A stretch of DNA of 64,000 nt from an uncultured Dehalococcoidia bacterium (GTDB lineage: Bacteria > Chloroflexota > Dehalococcoidia > Lucifugimonadales > CATOSD01), in contig CATOSD010000001.1 of the NCBI GenBank assembly GCA_951812395.1, positions 310,001 to 374,000 of the forward strand. Reading direction: 5' to 3'. Numbering within the stretch: the first letter of the stretch is position 1; each line of letters starts with the position of its first letter. The notes beneath the pieces were generated by a model. That model saw only the letters and a program-made list of their open reading frames with translations, was not told the origin of the DNA and made no database searches. Position numbers and translations under genes: made by a program. Positions 60,499-64,000 of this stretch are shown here, piece by piece.

Positions 60499-61716
60499 TC
60501 ACGCCGCCAGCTCGAACGACTCGCTCGCCAGGTCCACGATGTACCGGCTGATGCTCAGCGACGACGTCGCGCCCGGCGATGGCGCGTTCAGCACGTGTAT
60601 CGCGTTCGGAGTCTCCGCGATGCTGAAGTCCTGCAACAGCCCGCCCCGCCTGTCCACCGCCTGCGCCCGCACACCCGCGCCCGGCTCGTACAGGTCCTCC
60701 GCCCGCACCTCCGGCACCAGCGTCTGCAGCGACCGCACGAACTTCGACTTCACCAACGACCGGTACTGCTCCTGGAACCCCGTCTTCCAGAACCTCAAAG
60801 ACATCCTCCAGAACCCCGCGTACCCCAGGTGGCCCAGCGTGTCCCCCAGGTCGAACCGGGTCTTCGCGTACCCCTCCCGCGCCAGCGCCAGCACCGCGTT
60901 CGGACCCGCCTCCACGCTGCCACCGATCCGCTTCGTGAAGTGCACCCCCAGGAAAGGCAGACTCGGGTCCGGCACCGGGTAGATAAGACCCTTCACCAGG
61001 TGCGCCCGCTCCGGCCGTATCGAAAAATACTCGCCCCGAAACGGGATGATCCTCACCCCAACGTCCACGCCCAACATGCGCGCCACGCTGTCGGCATGAA
61101 GCCCCGCGCAGTTGATCAGCCGCTTCGCCCGGATCTCCCCCCGCGGCGTCATCAGGTAGTGCGTCCCGTCCCGCGCATCGATCCCCCGCACCGGCGTGCT
61201 CGTCAGCAGGTCCGCCCCGTTCTCGCGCATCTCGATAGCGTACGCCCGCGCCACCCGCGTGTAGTCGATGATCCCCGTGTTCGGTGAGAAGATGGCCTGC
61301 ACCCCCGCCGCGTGCGGCTCGATCTCCCGCAGCCGCTCCGGACCCACCATCTCCAGACCCTGCGCGCCGTTCTCAGTGCCCCGACGGAACAGCTCCTCCA
61401 ACCGCGGAACCTCCTCATCGTCGATCGCAACGATCAGCTTGCCGCACATCTCGTACTCGATGCCCCGCTCGTCGCAGAACTGCCGCAGCAGCGTCCCGCC
61501 CGTCGAGCAGAAGTTGGCCTTCTGGGAGCCGGGGGCGTAATAGATACCGGCGTGGATGACTCCGCTGTTGTGGCCCGTCTGGTGCAGCGCAACCTCGCGC
61601 TCCTTCTCCAGCACCGCCACCCTGTATCGCGGGTACTCCTGGCTCAGCCGCATAGCCGTCGCCAGCCCGATGATCCCACCGCCGATAACCGCGATGTCGT
61701 ACTCCGAACTGTTCAT
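60499..61716 (-). CDS. lhgO: L-2-hydroxyglutarate oxidase/dehydrogenase
   Basis: A 405-residue FAD enzyme of the DAO family. FAD-binding YDIAVIGGGIIGLATAMRLS at the N terminus, then HNSGVIHAGIYYAPGSQKA, the LhgO hallmark, FSPNTGIIDYTRVARAYA, LINCAGLHADSVARM, IIPFRGEYFSIRPE, PVPDPSLPFLGVHFT and APSPGATSSLSISRYI. It oxidises L-2-hydroxyglutarate to 2-oxoglutarate and passes electrons to the quinone pool or oxygen. GGGGAGGCGACA precedes ATG 61716. It is a single-gene unit. Confidence 0.93.
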   Translation of the reverse strand: MNSSEYDIAVIGGGIIGLATAMRLSQEYPRYRVAVLEKEREVALHQTGHNSGVIHAGIYYAPGSQKANFCSTGGTLLRQFCDERGIEYEMCGKLIVAIDDEEVPRLEELFRRGTENGAQGLEMVGPERLREIEPHAAGVQAIFSPNTGIIDYTRVARAYAIEMRENGADLLTSTPVRGIDARDGTHYLMTPRGEIRAKRLINCAGLHADSVARMLGVDVGVRIIPFRGEYFSIRPERAHLVKGLIYPVPDPSLPFLGVHFTKRIGGSVEAGPNAVLALAREGYAKTRFDLGDTLGHLGYAGFWRMSLRFWKTGFQEQYRSLVKSKFVRSLQTLVPEVRAEDLYEPGAGVRAQAVDRRGGLLQDFSIAETPNAIHVLNAPSPGATSSLSISRYIVDLASESFELAA

Positions 61717-61772
61717 TGTCGCCTCCCCACATGGGATGGTGCGTGTGTAGCGACGATTCTAGCACTTTCCAC

Positions 61773-61930
61773 CAGTCCCTTCCCCTTCGCAGGGAGAAGG
61801 TTAGGATGGGGGTGAGAGTAGGCGCAACAACAGTCCCTTCCCCCTCGCAGGGGGAAGGTTAGGATGGGGGTGAGAGTAGGCGCAACAACAGTCCCTTCCC
61901 CCTCGCAGGGGGAAGGTTAGGATGGGGGTG
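61773..61930 (+). repeat. Tandem array of the palindromic repeat, 58-bp period, 2.7 units
   Basis: Units start at 61773, 61831 and 61889. Each has CCCTTCCCC..CGCAGGG..GAAGG, TTAGGATGGGGGTG and, in the first two, GAGAGTAGGCGCAACAA. Units 2 and 3 are identical over their shared length; unit 1 has two changes in the stem. Confidence 0.9.
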
Positions 61931-61984
61931 TGGATCCCTCATTCAGATTTGAGCTGCTGGCCGACTCGTGATGCGCGAGCGCCC

Positions 61985-62645
61985 CTACCGCCGCCCCACA
62001 CGCGCCACACGCTCCAGTCCGAACAACCCGAACAGTTCTTCCGAACTCATCTGCGAAGACAGATCCAGCGACACGTCGTCCACGAGCTGATCGAACACCA
62101 TCTGCTTGCCCGCCAGAATGCGGTCGATCCGCTCCTCGATGGTTCCCGCACACGAGTACTTGATCACGTTGACCTTCAGATGCTGCCCCATCCGGTGGCT
62201 GCGGTCTTCGGCCTGGCGCTCCACCGCGGGGTTCCACCACCTGTCCAGGTGAAATACATAGGACGCCTCCTGCAGATTCAAGCCCAGACCTCCAACCCGC
62301 AGTGACAGTATCAACACCTTGTGCTCAGGACGAGTCCTGAACCGGTCGATGATGTCGGCCCGCTCCTCCTGCGGGACGTCGCCGGTCAGAGTCAGCGGCG
62401 AGTAGTCGCGCAGATACCTCGCCGCCGCCGCGACGCCGGACGTCTCGTTGGTGTACTGCGAGAACACCAGCGCCTTGTGGCCCTGCGCCGCCAGCTGGTC
62501 CAGCCTGTCGCCAATGTCCGACAGCTTGCTGGACGCGCCGCTCTTGGGGTCGGCATTGCATATTTGCTTCAGGCGCGTGATTAGTTCGAGCACGTGCCGG
62601 ACGTTCACCTCGGCCCCGAGCGACTTCAGGTAGACCCCAGATCCA
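61985..62645 (-). pseudogene. SNF2/SWI2-family helicase, C-terminal fragment
   Basis: About 215 residues of a bacterial SNF2 (HepA/RapA-like DEAD-box) C-terminal helicase domain: LELITRLKQICNADPKSG, KALVFSQYTNETSGVAAAARYL, VLILSLRVGGLGLNLQEASYVFHLDRWWNPAVERQAEDRSHRMGQ and the terminal SSEELFGLFGL. The N-terminal half, including the Walker A domain, is missing because an IS1380-type element lies at its upstream side. Sequence before GVYLKSLG no longer looks like the family, so the joint is near 62636-62656. Confidence 0.8.
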
Positions 62646-64000
62646 CCGCCTAGTTGCAAAAGGAGGCCTCGTTGGAGCCGGCTGTAAAGCCGGCTATGAT
62701 GGTAGGTAACAACAACAACCCATCACCAACGAGGTGCGACTATTATGCAGCAAGCAACGCTTCCTTTCCACTACGCAGAGGAGACCGAGTCTACTGGTAT
62801 GACGGCGTTGTCGGGGTTGCCGGCATACCTGGACCTGGCGTTTGTTGCGCGACTGGGGCAGTCGGTGCGCCGTCACGTGGGAGTGAGAGAGGGCACACAG
62901 GGGTGGACGGACGCCCAGAATGTGACGGCGCTTGTGATGCTCAACCTGGCCGGTGGTGAGTCGGTGGATGACCTGCGGCTGCTGGAGAAGGACGAGGGGC
63001 TGGGCAGGGCGCTGCTCACCGCGGAGACTCACGGGGTGCGGCGGGCAGAGCGCAGGGCGCAGCTCAGAAGGTGGCGTAAGGAGCGTAGCCGCACTGTGCC
63101 GTCGCCCACGGCGGTGTTCAGGTATCTGGACCGTTTCCACGACGAGGCTGAGGAGGCCGGGAGACGGTCTCGCAAGGCGTTCATACCGGCGGCCAACGAC
63201 GCGCTGAGAGGGCTTGGGAAGGTCAACGCGGACCTGGTGAGGTTCGCGGGAGGCCATTCAGGACACACCGAAGCGACATTGGACATGGACGCCACGCTGA
63301 TAGGGACGCACAAGCGGCAGGCGTGCTTCTGCTACAAAAAGCACAAGGCGTACCAGCCGTTGACCACCTACTGGTATGAGGCGGACCTTGTGGTGCACTC
63401 CGAGTTCAGAGACGGCAACGTGAACGCGGGCTACGAACAGCTCAGGGTGTTGAAGGAGTCGCTGGAGTGTCTGCCCCCAGGGGTGAGCAAGGTGATGATG
63501 AGGTCTGACTCGGCGGGCTACCAGAAGGAGCTGTTGAAGTACTGCGCCGAGGGGCGGGATGAGCGGTTCGGAGTGATCGAGTTCTGTGTGGGAGTGAACG
63601 TGATGGCCGAGTTCAGGGCGGCGGTGAGTGAGGTAGAGGAGGAAGGATGGCACGACCTGTACAGGACAGAGGGTGAGCAACGAGAGGCCACAAGACAGCA
63701 GTACGCCGAGGTGTGCTACGTGACCAGTTGGACGGGATACAGCAAGAACAGTCCCGACTACAGGTTCATCGCGATAAGGGAGCGTATGCCGAACCCGCCG
63801 CTGTTCGACATGGATGGGGAGAAGCTGTCGGTTCCCGTTATGGAGATGGGGGATGGCAAATTGTACAAAGTGACAGGGATGGTGACGAACCGAGAGCTGC
63901 CTGGGGATGAGTTGGTCCGGTGGTACAGGCAGAGGTGCGGCAAAGGGGAGGAGGTCCATTCGGTGCTGAAGGAGGATCTTGCGGGGGGCAGGCTGCCGTC
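62645..64000 (+). mobile_element. IS1380-family insertion sequence, left part
   Basis: Starts close to 62645 where SNF2 homology ends. Its left end contains AGCCGGCT-GTAA-AGCCGGCT (62677-62696), a palindromic pair typical of a terminal or subterminal hairpin. The transposase gene begins at 62745. The right end, right terminal repeat and target duplication lie beyond the window. Confidence 0.8.
62745..64000 (+). CDS. IS1380-family DDE transposase, 3' end outside the window
   Basis: An open frame of 418 codons from ATG 62745 to the right edge. IS1380 landmarks: ARLGQSVRRHVGVREGTQGWTDAQ at the N terminus, first catalytic Asp in EATLDMDATLIGTHK, second in MMRSDSAGYQKELL, and the region of the catalytic Glu in YRQRCGKGEEVHSVLKEDL. 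No stop or frameshift is seen, so the enzyme may be active. It runs opposite to the SNF2 fragment it interrupts. Confidence 0.88.
   Translation, partial: MQQATLPFHYAEETESTGMTALSGLPAYLDLAFVARLGQSVRRHVGVREGTQGWTDAQNVTALVMLNLAGGESVDDLRLLEKDEGLGRALLTAETHGVRRAERRAQLRRWRKERSRTVPSPTAVFRYLDRFHDEAEEAGRRSRKAFIPAANDALRGLGKVNADLVRFAGGHSGHTEATLDMDATLIGTHKRQACFCYKKHKAYQPLTTYWYEADLVVHSEFRDGNVNAGYEQLRVLKESLECLPPGVSKVMMRSDSAGYQKELLKYCAEGRDERFGVIEFCVGVNVMAEFRAAVSEVEEEGWHDLYRTEGEQREATRQQYAEVCYVTSWTGYSKNSPDYRFIAIRERMPNPPLFDMDGEKLSVPVMEMGDGKLYKVTGMVTNRELPGDELVRWYRQRCGKGEEVHSVLKEDLAGGRLP

Noticed and set aside
61773..61930. CRISPR array reading of the 58-bp tandem
   Set aside because: The intervals between palindromes are identical, not variable spacers, and no cas genes are near.

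Overview
This is a GC-rich bacterial window, most likely from a Chloroflexota genome of the Dehalococcoidia/SAR202 kind. That placement is inferred, not proven. It rests on many lipoproteins with a Cys lipobox followed by Thr/Pro/Ala-rich linkers, a eukaryotic-type (GSII) glutamine synthetase, an expansion of cyclic-amide hydrolases and flavin oxidoreductases, plant-type LRR lipoproteins, and a dispersed palindromic repeat with a CCTTCCCCC/GGGGGAAGG stem. No rRNA, tRNA or CRISPR array was recognised.

Metal region (1-15 kb). A cut-off zinc-type ABC binding lipoprotein and a Fur-family regulator lie on the minus strand. Two plus-strand metallophore transport operons follow. Operon 1 has an ABC half-exporter pair, a binding lipoprotein, two FecCD permeases and an ATPase. 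Operon 2 has a binding lipoprotein, a MATE exporter, one FecCD permease and an ATPase. Both operons are preceded by a nearly identical ~543-bp leader, each with a near-consensus sigma-70 promoter whose -10 lies inside a Fur-box-like palindrome. A related palindrome covers the promoter of the Fur-family gene, so the three units look like one regulon.

Accessory surface region (15-24 kb). It holds a truncated and an intact voltage-gated cation channel of the NaChBac type with Ca-like selectivity filters, a PD40 propeller lipoprotein, an M48 membrane protease, an S33 peptidase fused to RCC1-like repeats, an LRR lipoprotein gene, and toxin remnants. Several of these genes are broken or altered by single-base changes in runs of G.

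Metabolic region (24-41.5 kb). purC and a HAD phosphatase come first. A catabolic cluster follows: isochorismatase-like amidase, nitrilase-type carbamoylase, two pairs of PuuE-like deacetylase-fold proteins, hydantoinase, alpha/beta hydrolase, nitroreductase, an Old-Yellow-Enzyme-type reductase, and a DppABC-type uptake system without ATPases. The set suits scavenging of cyclic amides, ureides or pyrimidines for nitrogen.

Right part (41.5-64 kb). A large LRR lipoprotein, a DUF2971 protein, gene fragments, a VapBC module with a broken toxin, an ECF sigma factor with its membrane partner, GSII, YihY, an HtrA protease, a MazEF remnant, a 1717-residue exonuclease-RecQ-UvrD fusion, a duplicated small coiled-coil membrane protein, an L-2-hydroxyglutarate oxidase, and a SNF2 helicase gene cut by an IS1380-family element that runs off the right edge.
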